A stretch of 47,233 nt of DNA from Actinomycetota bacterium (GCA_015660815.1 JACSDF010000014.1:1-47233); one strand, 5' to 3'; numbered from the stretch's first letter, positions 7,904-16,467 are shown. The notes: generated by a model from the sequence alone, not told the origin. Translations and numbers: made by a program.

Positions 7904-9163
7904 TTAGTTCGTACCTCGTGACGATGAAATTGAGTGCAGTACTCGATAGCCAATAATGGCGACCAAAGTAGCATTGATGATTCCGTTAAAGGTGTAATCT
8001 CCGCGCGTCCATGACATATCTGAGATACCTATGATGAGTGCAGATGCGGCGATTATCAGATTAGTTGAGTTGGCGAAATCGACCTTACCCTCAATCCAAA
8101 TTCGTGCACCGAGCACGCCGATCATTCCAAATAGAGCAACTCCTACGCCGCCAAGTGCGCCAACGGGAGTAGCGCTTAACACTGCACCAAACTTAGGTGA
8201 GAGTGAAAGTCCGATAGCACCAACACCTGCAATCCAATATGCCGCCGTTGAATAAACTCGAGTAGCGGCCATGACTCCAATATTTTCGGCATATGTTGTA
8301 GTACCTGATCCACCACCGACGCCAGCAAGCGTTGTTGCAATTCCATCGGCCATCAATGCTGTTCCCATTTGATCATCTAAATTCTTGCCCGTCATGGCTG
8401 AGACTGCTTTAACGTGACCGACATTTTCGGCGATCAATACAAGAACAACAGGTAAGAATAAAATAATCGCCTTACCGTCAAATGTAGGTGAAGTAAATGT
8501 TGGAAGTGCAAACCATTTCGCTGCAGAAATACCATCGGTATTAACATCTCCCATTGCATAGGCATAGCCGTATCCAATGACGAGACCTGCAAAAATACTG
8601 ATGCGACTTAAGAAACCACGAGAGCCCGCAGCAATCAGTGCAATCGATGCAAGAGTAATAATGCCAACGGTTGGACCAGCAGCAAAATTATTTTTTGCTG
8701 CCCCTGCAAGATTTAGTCCAATAACCATTACGATTGTTCCGGTAACGATTGGTGGCAACATCCAGTTAATCCAACCGATTCCAGCTTGGCGGACTATGAG
8801 CCCAACAGCTGCCAAAATAAGACCTGTTACGACAACGCCACCAAGGGCTGCAGACATTCCACCACCGGATTTTGCCGCGGCGATAGGTGCAAGAAATGCA
8901 AAGGACGATCCCAAGTAACTTGGCACTTTATTCTTGGTGAGTGCTAAGAAAATAAGCGTTCCTACACCCGAGAAAAAGAGCGTGGTCGTTGGAGGAAAGC
9001 CAGTAATGATAGGAACGAGGAAAGTGGCACCGAACATCGCAGCGATGTGTTGAAGTCCAACGCCAATAGTGCGGGGCCAGGTAAGGCGTTCATCGGTTGA
9101 GACGACCTCGCCCGATGAAATTGATTTACCATCCCCATGAAGTTTCCATGTAAATAGAGACAT
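7904..9163 (-). CDS. NCS2-family uracil/xanthine permease
   Basis: 419 residues, strongly hydrophobic with 12 or more membrane segments. It starts with a cytosolic arm followed by GLQHIAAMFGATFLVPIITGFPP, the signature of the UraA/PbuX group. Further on it has ENVGHVKAVSAMTGKNL and GIATTLAGVGGGSGTTTYAENIG, which line the nucleobase site in UraA. It is a proton-coupled nucleobase importer; the sequence leans to uracil (AENVGHV, TTYAENIG) but xanthine cannot be excluded. A good ribosome site (GGAGG) lies before the ATG, and a structured leader of about 100 bases precedes it, suggesting regulation after transcription start. Confidence 0.9.
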   Translation of the reverse strand: MSLFTWKLHGDGKSISSGEVVSTDERLTWPRTIGVGLQHIAAMFGATFLVPIITGFPPTTTLFFSGVGTLIFLALTKNKVPSYLGSSFAFLAPIAAAKSGGGMSAALGGVVVTGLILAAVGLIVRQAGIGWINWMLPPIVTGTIVMVIGLNLAGAAKNNFAAGPTVGIITLASIALIAAGSRGFLSRISIFAGLVIGYGYAYAMGDVNTDGISAAKWFALPTFTSPTFDGKAIILFLPVVLVLIAENVGHVKAVSAMTGKNLDDQMGTALMADGIATTLAGVGGGSGTTTYAENIGVMAATRVYSTAAYWIAGVGAIGLSLSPKFGAVLSATPVGALGGVGVALFGMIGVLGARIWIEGKVDFANSTNLIIAASALIIGISDMSWTRGDYTFNGIINATLVAIIGYRVLHSISSSRGTN

Positions 9164-9184
9164 ATTTCCTCCAGTTTCAAAGGT

Positions 9185-9248
9185 CCCTTCGACGTTGAAG
9201 GGCGCTAAAACTCAGGGTACGGCGGCTCAGAGGGCTACTGAGGCGTAC
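9185..9248 (-). promoter_or_regulatory. Hairpin-rich leader of the nucleobase permease
   Basis: Read on the minus strand, two inverted repeats lie between the PadR-type operator and the permease start. The first runs 9248-9217, with outer GTAC/GTAC (9245-9248, 9217-9220) and inner CTCAG/CTGAG (9238-9242, 9226-9230). The second has perfect 6-base arms CCCTTC/GAAGGG around a 6-base loop at 9202-9185, just before the GGAGG site. Another CTGAG at 9211-9215 could compete with the first stem. No known riboswitch family was recognised; a protein-binding or attenuator leader is only a possibility. Confidence 0.4.
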
Positions 9249-9332
9249 GCAACACCCTCAAGGATGGGAATTCGAAGAGCCACGCTCATCAGGAGTTGCA
9301 GCGGCTGGAGTATCGCAATATATTACCTCTAG

Positions 9333-9351
9333 ATATATCGATTCGATATAT
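9333..9351. promoter_or_regulatory. Candidate PadR operator upstream of padR-ino1
   Basis: A perfect 9-base inverted repeat, ATATATCGA and TCGATATAT, around a single central T (9342), 31 bases before the padR-like start. Size and symmetry suit a dimeric winged-helix regulator, and the site sits where a promoter of padR-ino1 would be, so autoregulation is the simplest reading. Confidence 0.6.
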
Positions 9352-9382
9352 AAAGCGACAGTAAATCTGAGGGGTTGAAGCA

Positions 9383-9913
9383 ATGCGATCACGCAGTGAC
9401 TCCCTTGAGTTCGCGCTTTTAGGTCTTCTCTCGCAGAGCCCTCTTCATGGGTACGAGCTGCGAAAGCGTATGGGGACGATATTTGGCCCCTTTCGAGCGC
9501 TCTCATTCTCAGTTCTATACCCACAGCTGCGCAGGATGATGGAGGCTGGAGTAATCGCTGAAAGCCATGTTGAAACAACGTCGAGGCGCTCGCGAATTGT
9601 CTATGCCATTACAGATAAAGGGGCTACGAGATTTTCCGATTTAACTGAGACCGTGAGCCCAGATACATGGGAGGACGAGGGCTTTGAAATCCGCTTTGCT
9701 TTTTTCTCCCCAACATCGTCAAAGAACAGAGTAAGAATTCTTGAGGGGCGCCATCGTCGCCTTAAGGAAAAAGCAGAAATTCTGCGCGGTGAACTCGAGA
9801 AGTCACCGATCGGAATCGATAAATATCTAGAGGAGTGGCGACGTCACTCTCTGGAGTCAGCTGATCGAGAGATTGCTTGGCTGGAAGACATGATCAAAAC
9901 CGAGAGGAAATAA
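9383..9913 (+). CDS. PadR-family transcriptional regulator
   Basis: 176 residues. The N-terminal winged helix ([52 protein letters not shown]) is diagnostic of PadR. The C-terminal part (residues 100-176) is the helical dimerisation domain ending in [22 protein letters not shown] ribosome site precedes the ATG. It is one base from the ino1 start and so co-transcribed. A PadR gene directly before inositol-phosphate synthase is a conserved actinobacterial pairing, which suggests it controls inositol synthesis and itself, probably through the inverted repeat at 9333-9351. Confidence 0.92.
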   Translation: MRSRSDSLEFALLGLLSQSPLHGYELRKRMGTIFGPFRALSFSVLYPQLRRMMEAGVIAESHVETTSRRSRIVYAITDKGATRFSDLTETVSPDTWEDEGFEIRFAFFSPTSSKNRVRILEGRHRRLKEKAEILRGELEKSPIGIDKYLEEWRRHSLESADREIAWLEDMIKTERK

Positions 9914-9914
9914 A

Positions 9915-11012
9915 GTGAATATAACAACGGGTAAAGGCGACATCCGTGTTGCAATAGTTGGCGTGGGTAACTGCGCTAACTCTTTAGTTCAGGGAGTGAC
10001 CTATTACAAGGACGCGGCTATTGATCAAGAGATTCCAGGGTTGATGCACGCAGTTGTTGGGGGATACCACATCTCTAGCATCAAGTTCGTGGCGGCATTC
10101 GATGTTGATGCTAAGAAGGTCGGTCTTGATTTGGCCGATGCTATTTGGGCTAGCGAAAATAACACCATTAAATTTAGTGACGTCGCACAAACTGGTGTTC
10201 CAGTTATGCGAGGAGTAACCCTTGACGGTCTCGGAAAATACTACAAAGAGACAATCACTGAATCCGATGCACCAGCGGTCGATATGGTTCAGGTGCTAAA
10301 GAATGAAGCGGTAGATGTCTTAATCTGTTATTTACCAGTCGGTTCAGAGCTTGCTGCAAAGTATTATGCGCAATGCGCAATTGATGCCGGATGCGCATTT
10401 GTAAATGCACTACCAGTTTTCATCGCCTCAGATCCTGAATGGGAAAAGAAATTTGCTGATGCAGGTCTACCGATCGTTGGCGACGATATTAAGAGCCAGG
10501 TTGGTGCAACTATTACTCACCGAATAATGGCTAAGTTATTTCAAGATCGAGGAGTTCACTTAGACCGCACGTATCAATTAAACGTTGGTGGAAACATGGA
10601 TTTCAAGAACATGCTCGAGCGTGATCGACTTGAATCTAAGAAGATTTCAAAGACTAACTCGGTTACATCTCAACTTGATCATGACATGGGAGATAAGAAT
10701 GTTCACATTGGACCTTCTGATTACATCCCATGGTTAGACGATCGCAAATGGGCCTACGTTCGCCTCGAAGGCCGCGCATTTGGCGATGTTCCGCTAAACC
10801 TTGAATATAAGTTAGAGGTTTGGGATTCACCTAACTCGGCTGGAGTAATTATCGATGCACTTCGCTGTGCCAAGATTGGTTTAGATCGCAAAATCGGTGG
10901 AGCGTTGCTTTCGCCATCTAGCTACTTTATGAAGACTCCGCCCGAGCAATACACCGATGAGGCTGCTCATAACAAGGTAGAGGAATTCATCGCGGGTTCG
11001 TTAGAGCGATAG
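9915..11012 (+). CDS. ino1: Inositol-3-phosphate synthase
   Basis: 365 residues from GTG. It converts glucose-6-phosphate to myo-inositol-3-phosphate with NAD+, the first step to inositol for phosphatidylinositol and mycothiol in actinobacteria. The NAD-binding segment [17 protein letters not shown] (13-28) starts the Rossmann fold. [16 protein letters not shown] and [12 protein letters not shown] are conserved active-site stretches of the short prokaryotic form. GAGGAAA just before the start overlaps the end of padR and serves as ribosome site. A strong terminator follows at 11032. The ROK glucokinase elsewhere in the window makes its substrate. Confidence 0.95.
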   Translation: MNITTGKGDIRVAIVGVGNCANSLVQGVTYYKDAAIDQEIPGLMHAVVGGYHISSIKFVAAFDVDAKKVGLDLADAIWASENNTIKFSDVAQTGVPVMRGVTLDGLGKYYKETITESDAPAVDMVQVLKNEAVDVLICYLPVGSELAAKYYAQCAIDAGCAFVNALPVFIASDPEWEKKFADAGLPIVGDDIKSQVGATITHRIMAKLFQDRGVHLDRTYQLNVGGNMDFKNMLERDRLESKKISKTNSVTSQLDHDMGDKNVHIGPSDYIPWLDDRKWAYVRLEGRAFGDVPLNLEYKLEVWDSPNSAGVIIDALRCAKIGLDRKIGGALLSPSSYFMKTPPEQYTDEAAHNKVEEFIAGSLER

Positions 11013-11031
11013 AAATAGTAATTGGGAACGA

Positions 11032-11064
11032 AAAGACCCCTTGGCATATAGCCAAGGGGTCTTT
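11032..11064 (+). terminator. Intrinsic terminator after ino1
   Basis: A 14-base perfect stem (AAAGACCCCTTGGC, 11032-11045, with its complement at 11051-11064) around a 5-base loop, 20 bases after the ino1 stop. A-rich on one side and T-rich on the other, it may work in both directions. Confidence 0.9.
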
Positions 11065-11066
11065 CC

Positions 11067-11092
11067 TAACCCCTCACGGAGAGTTGAGGGTT
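11067..11092 (-). terminator. Second hairpin at the convergent ino1 / 11091 junction
   Basis: TAACCC(C)TCA near 11067-11075 pairs with TTGAGGGTTA at 11084-11093 with a bulge; the right arm includes the stop codon of the minus-strand gene. It could help end that gene's transcript. It is weaker than the 11032 stem. Confidence 0.45.
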
Positions 11093-11672
11093 AAATCGTC
11101 GCATCCGAAGGAGTGCGACGAATGTGACGTATCCCTAAGATTACAAAGACGAACATGAGTATCGCTCCGCCGAAAGTAACCTTCGCAGCGATTGCTGCGA
11201 TGTCTCCAAGAGTTCCAAATGCATAGGCATTTAAGAGCATTCCACGAAGTGTCTCACCCTTAAATACAGTTTCTACAGTTGAGCTTGCCTTTGCCGCTGC
11301 AGCTTGTAATTCAAGATTTGTTGGATCTGCTGCCAACGCTCCAGCTGCTGCGCGAGATGCACCTGATGCAGCTGCATAAGGTGGCATACCTGACATGTGG
11401 AATGCAATGTAGTAATCGGCATACATTTGGGCTTGTTTGCCGGTACTCATAATTAGATCTGCATTCTCCGCAAAGAATGCAACCGTTGCTTCATCAGCAT
11501 TAGGATCGCCATTTTCGGCAGGCATAGTAATTTGTTGTGCTTCAAGCTGTGATGCCACGGTGTCAGTTGCAAAAGTAGCGCCCCAGTTAAGTAGTCCTGC
11601 AGCGACTAACAGAAATACTGCTAATCCGAATCCCACAAAAGTTACCATCTTGTCAAAAGTAATTCGTTTCAT
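11091..11672 (-). CDS. Two-transmembrane membrane protein, function unknown
   Basis: 193 residues. One hydrophobic helix near the N-terminus (about 10-30, VTFVGFGLAVFLLVAAGLLNWG) and one near the C-terminus (about 160-182, VTFGGAILMFVFVILGIRHIRR) enclose some 125 residues that would lie outside. This loop is rich in Ala (GASRAAAGALAA, LQAAAAKASS) with two Met/Tyr-rich stretches (MYADYYIAFHMSGMPPYAAASG). The fold is not recognised; it resembles unannotated actinobacterial membrane proteins. A GGGAGAGAAAG ribosome site precedes the ATG. It stands alone, convergent with ino1. Confidence 0.8.
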   Translation of the reverse strand: MKRITFDKMVTFVGFGLAVFLLVAAGLLNWGATFATDTVASQLEAQQITMPAENGDPNADEATVAFFAENADLIMSTGKQAQMYADYYIAFHMSGMPPYAAASGASRAAAGALAADPTNLELQAAAAKASSTVETVFKGETLRGMLLNAYAFGTLGDIAAIAAKVTFGGAILMFVFVILGIRHIRRTPSDATI

Positions 11673-11842
11673 TTTTTTTCTTTCTCTCCCTTTTAAACAT
11701 CTCTCGTAGATGCACTGCTAATTTAGCCCTACTGAGAGTGATTGAATAGAAGAAAGTACGAGAGCCAGCCCTCGCGGAAAATCTGTTTACAGTTTCAGAG
11801 TGGTAGCCTTCAACACAATGTGATGTAAGCGACTATAAGGAA

Positions 11843-12163
11843 TCAATCCAAATGACGATCGCACATCGACTTTCCATCGGGACCGACGACCATATGTGAA
11901 CATGGAACATTGAGTTGATCAAATGCTTTATCGCCGTAATGTGTTCGAAATGCTAACGCTAATAGAACTCGCAAATTTGTATCGCCATCTGATTTAATTC
12001 CAAAAACTTGTGCACTACGGCTAACGGTATTTTCAATTACTTTTTCACTATGCGATGTCTGTGTTGCAATTGCAGAGTTAGATTTTCCTTCGCAGACTAA
12101 TTGCAGGACTAGCTGCTCAAATGGCGAAAGCTCTCGTGTGGTAATCGTTATATCTCTAGCCAT
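11843..12163 (-). CDS. Stand-alone LuxR-type HTH protein with Cys/His tail
   Basis: 106 residues. Residues about 10-70 form a LuxR/GerE helix-turn-helix (LSPFEQLVLQLVCEGKSNSAIATQTSHSEKVIENTVSRSAQVFGI). There is no receiver or ligand domain. The tail VPCSHMVVGPDGKSMCDRHLD holds C-x-H and C-x2-H, a pattern able to bind one zinc ion or a redox cofactor. It therefore looks like a small transcription factor with its own sensor tail; the signal and targets are unknown. GGAGAGG lies about 9 bases before the ATG. About 170 bases with no recognised gene separate it from the membrane protein downstream. Confidence 0.82.
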   Translation of the reverse strand: MARDITITTRELSPFEQLVLQLVCEGKSNSAIATQTSHSEKVIENTVSRSAQVFGIKSDGDTNLRVLLALAFRTHYGDKAFDQLNVPCSHMVVGPDGKSMCDRHLD

Positions 12164-12223
12164 GAATTCGCACCTCTCCGTGGTGGTTTAATCTTGCCAC
12201 ATGACTAAACAGGAGTGCACCTC

Positions 12224-12229
12224 TAGGAT
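12224..12229 (+). promoter_or_regulatory. Candidate -10 box, enoyl-CoA hydratase operon (leaderless)
   Basis: TAGGAT, then 6 bases (gctcta), then the ATG at 12236. Confidence 0.6.
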
Positions 12230-12235
12230 GCTCTA

Positions 12236-12982
12236 ATGAGTGAAATCTTGGACACACGATCGGGGGCGGTGCGCTACCTATCCTTTAACCGCCCAAAAAA
12301 AATGAACGCCCTAACGCGGGGGATGTATGCCGATCTTGCTATGGCGCTCAATGATTCTGCGGGCGATTTCAGTGTCCGCGCCGTGATTATCACCAGTGAG
12401 GGCGATCACTTCACGGCAGGAAATGACATCGTAGATTTTATGGACAACCCGCCGACCGCCGATTCAAGTGAAGTTGCAACCTTTTTGGCAGCACTTCTTA
12501 ATTTTCCAAAGCCGTTAATCGCCGCCGTTAAGGGAAATGCCGTAGGAGTTGGCACCACAATGTTGCTTCACTGCGATGTCGTCGTAGCAACACCGACGGC
12601 AAATTTTTCGATGCCGTTCGTCTCCCTAGGCTTAGTCCCTGAAGCGGGATCGACTTTCCTCTTTCCATCTCTCGTCGGCTACCAAAGAGCTGCAAAGATT
12701 TTTCTAACTGGTGAAACCTTTGGATCAATGCAAGCGATGGAAATGGGTCTGATTGCAGAGATTGCCGATGATGCCCTTGTTGCGGCAACAAGGATTGCAC
12801 AGCAGATTGCCGAACAACCACCGCAGGCAGTTATCAATACAAAAGCGCTATTGAAAGCACGCAACCATGATTCAGTTGCCGCAGTGATGCGCGCTGAGTT
12901 TGAAATTTTTGCTCTCGCACTGCAATCTGATGAGGCCATGGAGGCCTTCATGAAGTTTATGGTTAAGAAAGGTTCATCATGA
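12236..12982 (+). CDS. Enoyl-CoA hydratase/isomerase family protein
   Basis: 248 residues, crotonase fold. HFTAGNDIVDF (about 58-68) and AVKGNAVGVGTTMLLHCDVVVAT (97-119) provide the oxyanion hole. SMPFVSLGLVPEAGST contains E136 at the usual second catalytic glutamate position. The protein hydrates or isomerises an enoyl-CoA in fatty-acid or branched-chain breakdown; the exact substrate is open. Its 3' end overlaps the following SDR gene by ATGA, so they are one operon headed by a leaderless-type promoter. Confidence 0.9.
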   Translation: MSEILDTRSGAVRYLSFNRPKKMNALTRGMYADLAMALNDSAGDFSVRAVIITSEGDHFTAGNDIVDFMDNPPTADSSEVATFLAALLNFPKPLIAAVKGNAVGVGTTMLLHCDVVVATPTANFSMPFVSLGLVPEAGSTFLFPSLVGYQRAAKIFLTGETFGSMQAMEMGLIAEIADDALVAATRIAQQIAEQPPQAVINTKALLKARNHDSVAAVMRAEFEIFALALQSDEAMEAFMKFMVKKGSS

Positions 12983-13809
12983 CACTAGCGGGTAAGAAAA
13001 TTTTTATTACTGGTGGTTCTCGCGGTATCGGGTTAGCAATAGCTCTTCGCGCCGCGGCCGATGGTGCATCGATAGCAATCGCCGCAAAGACAACCGAGGT
13101 TAATCCAAAACTTCCCGGAACAATTTTTTCTGCCGCGGCCGAAATCGAAGCAGCTGGCGGCACGGCGCTTCCAATTCAATGCGATCTGCGTGATGAGACC
13201 CAGATTGAAGCATCGGTAAAAATAGCTGCCGAAACTTTTGGTGGGATAGATATTTTGATAAACAATGCAAGTGCAATTAATTTAACAAAGACCGAGGTGA
13301 CGCCAGCTAAGCGCTTTGACTTAATGTTTGATGTAAATGTCCGAGGAACCTTTCTGACTTCCCAAGCAGCGATTCCCTATTTAAGGCAATCTGCCCTTGA
13401 GGGCCGCAATCCACACATACTTAACCTATCTCCGCCACTTTCTATGAAGCCAATATGGTTTAAAAACCATGTCGCTTACACAATGGCAAAGTATGGAATG
13501 AGTATGTGTGTTCTAGGAATGGCCGCAGAGTTCAAACGCGATGGCATCGCAGTTAACGCCCTATGGCCTCGAACGGTTATCGATACCGCCGCTCTACAGA
13601 TGATTCCAGGTATTGATGCAAGCGCTGGGCGGATCCCAGCAATCTTGGCCGATGCTGCGTACATTATTTTTAATCGTCCATCGACAGAATGCACCGGCAA
13701 CTTTTTCGTAGATGATGAAATATTGGCATCAGAAGGAATCACCGATTTAGAGAAATACTCGGTAACACCAGGAACAAAGGATTTTCTTCTAGATTTCTTT
13801 CTCGATTAA
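12979..13809 (+). CDS. HSDL2-like short-chain dehydrogenase
   Basis: 276 residues. The cofactor motif is TGGSRGIG (11-18), then NNASA (95-99) and the catalytic S151, Y167 and K171 (HVAYTMAKYGMSM). The stretch IAIAAKTTEVNPKLPGTIFSAAAEIEAAGG is characteristic of the HSDL2 (hydroxysteroid dehydrogenase-like 2) group, which in eukaryotes is linked to peroxisomal/mitochondrial lipid metabolism. A role in oxidising a hydroxyacyl or related lipid intermediate next to the crotonase is inferred, not shown. Start overlap with the upstream gene is 4 bases; the NCS1 permease follows after 14 bases. Confidence 0.88.
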   Translation: MTLAGKKIFITGGSRGIGLAIALRAAADGASIAIAAKTTEVNPKLPGTIFSAAAEIEAAGGTALPIQCDLRDETQIEASVKIAAETFGGIDILINNASAINLTKTEVTPAKRFDLMFDVNVRGTFLTSQAAIPYLRQSALEGRNPHILNLSPPLSMKPIWFKNHVAYTMAKYGMSMCVLGMAAEFKRDGIAVNALWPRTVIDTAALQMIPGIDASAGRIPAILADAAYIIFNRPSTECTGNFFVDDEILASEGITDLEKYSVTPGTKDFLLDFFLD

Positions 13810-13823
13810 AAGGAGTATTTTCT

Positions 13824-15251
13824 GTGCGAAATTTCGAATTAGAACTCAATGGTCCAAATGTCATTGCTGAGTCCGAGCGATCTGGCAAAGCTAGAAGCCT
13901 TTTTTGGCCTTGGGCAGGCGCCAATGTCTCACTCTTAGCCCTTTCATATGGTTCATTCTTTTTGGGTTTTGGCATTTCATTTAGGCAGGCAACATGTGCG
14001 GCAATAATCGGCACAGTGCTCTCATTTTTAGTTGTTGGTATCAGCTCATTAGCAGGTAAGCGTTCGAATGCTCCGACCATGATTTTGTCGCGAGCAGCCT
14101 TTGGCGTAAAAGGAAATATCGTTCCAGGAGCGTTGTCATATTTAATTTTTGTTGGTTGGGAAACTGTTTTAGTCTCCCTCGCAACTTTAGCTACCGGAAC
14201 CGTCTTTATGCGCGTTGGAAATATTGATTACAATCTCGCGTTAATCATTGGTTTTGTCGTTGCCGTTTCGCTCACAGTTTTTGGGGGAGTACTTGGTTTT
14301 TCTACAATCATGCGCCTACAGAAGTGGCTGACGCTCATCACCATTTTCATGACGATTATTTACATTGCGCTTACTGTGGATACCGTAAATTGGTCAGCGG
14401 TCACAGCAATAGAAGATGGCAGTACTCAAGCCTTTATCGGCGCATTAATATTTGGAATCACTGGTATCGGATTAGGGTGGGTTAACGCCGCAGCCGATTA
14501 TTCACGTTATTTGCCACGTTCGGTATCAAGCAGAGCGGTCGTTGGTTGGACCGTATTAGGTGCATCAATCGTGCCAATAATCCTTGTAATTTATGGTTCA
14601 GCATTAGCTGGCAGTAGCAAAGAATTAAGTGATGCCATTGCAATGGACCCAATCGGTGCACTTACGACTTTGTTACCAACGTGGTTCTTAATTCCCTTTG
14701 CCCTAGTTGCGATTCTTGGCCTAGTGGGAGGTGCAATTCTGGATCTTTACTCCTCAGGTCTGACTCTTGTTTCAATTGGCCTACCTGTTAAGCGTCATGT
14801 TGCCGCCTCTATTGATGCAGTAATTATGTTGGCCGGCACTATTTATATTGTTTGGTTTGCCGAAAATTTCTTCTTCCCCTTCCAAGGTTTCCTAATAACT
14901 CTCGGAGTACCAGTAGCAGTTTGGTCGGCAATCTTTGTTGCCGATGTTCTTTTGCGTAAAAATTCTTACTCTGAAGTTGATCTCTTTAATGAACGAGGTC
15001 TTTATGGGGCGTGGAATAGACAATCCTTATCCTTGATGGTGGTTGGTTCAATCGTGGGTTGGGGCTTCGTGACCAATTCATTTGCCTCATGGCTAGACTG
15101 GCAAGGTTATTTTCTAGGCGCGATAGGGGGGAAAGATGGTCCATGGGCATATGCAAATGTGGGTGTCATCTTCGCTCTTGTTTTTGGCTTTGTGGGACAT
15201 ATTCTTCTATCACGTCGAAAAATTAGAGCACAGGAGAATGCTCTCAGTTAA
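13824..15251 (+). CDS. NCS1-family purine/cytosine permease-like transporter
   Basis: 475 residues from GTG, preceded by AAGGAG. About 12 membrane helices. SLLALSYGSFFLGFGISFRQATCAAIIGTVLSF, SRAAFGVKGNIVPGALSYLIFVGWETV and GIGLGWVNAAADYSRYLPRS match the NCS1 fold; the last corresponds to a cation/substrate segment (ADYSRY). It imports a nucleobase or related compound with H+ or Na+. The operon position behind the crotonase and SDR is unusual for cytosine uptake, so a different small carbon substrate is possible. The stop codon overlaps a possible -10 box for nhaA. Confidence 0.88.
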   Translation: MRNFELELNGPNVIAESERSGKARSLFWPWAGANVSLLALSYGSFFLGFGISFRQATCAAIIGTVLSFLVVGISSLAGKRSNAPTMILSRAAFGVKGNIVPGALSYLIFVGWETVLVSLATLATGTVFMRVGNIDYNLALIIGFVVAVSLTVFGGVLGFSTIMRLQKWLTLITIFMTIIYIALTVDTVNWSAVTAIEDGSTQAFIGALIFGITGIGLGWVNAAADYSRYLPRSVSSRAVVGWTVLGASIVPIILVIYGSALAGSSKELSDAIAMDPIGALTTLLPTWFLIPFALVAILGLVGGAILDLYSSGLTLVSIGLPVKRHVAASIDAVIMLAGTIYIVWFAENFFFPFQGFLITLGVPVAVWSAIFVADVLLRKNSYSEVDLFNERGLYGAWNRQSLSLMVVGSIVGWGFVTNSFASWLDWQGYFLGAIGGKDGPWAYANVGVIFALVFGFVGHILLSRRKIRAQENALS

Positions 15252-15260
15252 AGTGAAGCC

Positions 15261-16372
15261 ATGAATCCTCGCATTTCGCCTCTTCGAGATTTCCTGGGAC
15301 GCGAATCCACAAGCGGACTTCTTGTACTTGTAGCCGCAGCGCTGGGTTTAATTACAGCTAACTCGCCTTTGTCTGACAAGTATTTTTCGGTTTTGGATTT
15401 CCACATTGAAGTTGGATCTGGGTGGTTTCTGATCGATCTTTCAATTCTGAAAGTGATTAATTACCTGCTTATGAGTGTGTTCTTTTTTGTTGTTGGATTA
15501 GAAATCAAGCGTGAGATCACATCGGGACACCTGGCGTCACTGAAAAAAGCAATGCTGCCATTTGTTGCAGCAATTGGAGGAATGGCTTTCCCTGCGCTTA
15601 TCTACTTAGCAATCGCTGGAGGAGTAGCTCCAGCCGGTTGGGGTGTACCCGTTGCAACTGATATCGCATTGGCAGTTGGATTATTAACGATGCTCGGCAC
15701 AAGTGTTGCAGCATCACTTCGCTCATTCTTACTAGCCCTTGCCGTGATAGATGACATAGGGGCAATTTTGGTCATCGCATTTGTGTACTCGACAGGAATC
15801 AATTTTTCTTGGCTAGTCGCGGCATTGTTGAGCATTCTCTTTATTGCACTCTTAAAAAAGACAGGAATCTCATCAACCATTCTGTACTCACTTTTTGCAT
15901 TCACTTTGTGGTTCTCGCTATACAAGTCCGGAGTTCATCCAACGTTGGCGGGTGTAATTCTCGGACTGATGACTCCAAATATTCCTCACAAGCGTACGAA
16001 TCTTGAAGATACTGGTGACGGTTCTGTTTCAATCATTGAATGGCTAGAACATAAATTCCACCCAATCAGCACTTTTATTGTTGTGCCAGTCTTTGCATTC
16101 GCAAATACTGGAGTTGTCATAACTTCCGAATCGATTAGAGACGCATCCCAGTCTCTAATTGCGTGGGGAATTTTCTTCGGGCTAGGAATAAATCGTCATT
16201 ACTGGCAACCGGAAGTGCGGCGGGAATCGGTTTTACAGTGGCGATTTTCATTGCAAATTTAGCCTTCAAAGATATGCAAACACAGGACATCGCTGTCCTT
16301 GCGGTAATCGTTGCATCGATCGTTAGTGCTTTTCTTTCGATAGCCTTTTTTAAAGCGTTCGCAAAAAAGTAA
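15261..16372 (+). pseudogene. nhaA: Na+/H+ antiporter NhaA, internal deletion with frameshift
   Basis: The first frame (15261-16262, 333 residues) is a good NhaA as far as WGIFFGLGI near 16188. It has the ion-binding T133-D134 and D164-D165 in LAVIDDIGAI, equivalent to E. coli D133, D163 and D164. After that the frame reads nonsense (NRHYWQPEV...). The true C-terminus continues in another frame up to the stop at 16370-16372: KSSLLATGSAAGIGFTVAIFIANLAF and a last helix ending FFKAFAKK. Compared with E. coli NhaA about 27 residues are missing at the junction, including the GKPLG segment with the essential lysine (K300) of helix X. Read as disrupted; an assembly error is the alternative. Confidence 0.82.
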
Positions 16373-16467
16373 TAGACTGCAGCCAATGAAGTTTTCGTTG
16401 ACACCACTAAAGATTCTGGTTAGCCTCTGTTAAAACTCATTTGTCTAGCAAAAGGTTGGGATTTGTC

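Noticed and set aside
11673-11842. Possible small gene or RNA between the two minus-strand genes
   Set aside because: No reading frame with a credible start and no stable conserved-looking structure was seen.
15249-15254. TAAAGT box 6 bases before nhaA as a leaderless promoter
   Set aside because: It fits the pattern but consists partly of the upstream stop codon in a same-strand run with a 9-base gap, so chance is likely; kept out of the promoter list.
16135-16407. Minus-strand frame over the end of nhaA
   Set aside because: Shadow of the two nhaA frames; no family resemblance or ribosome site.
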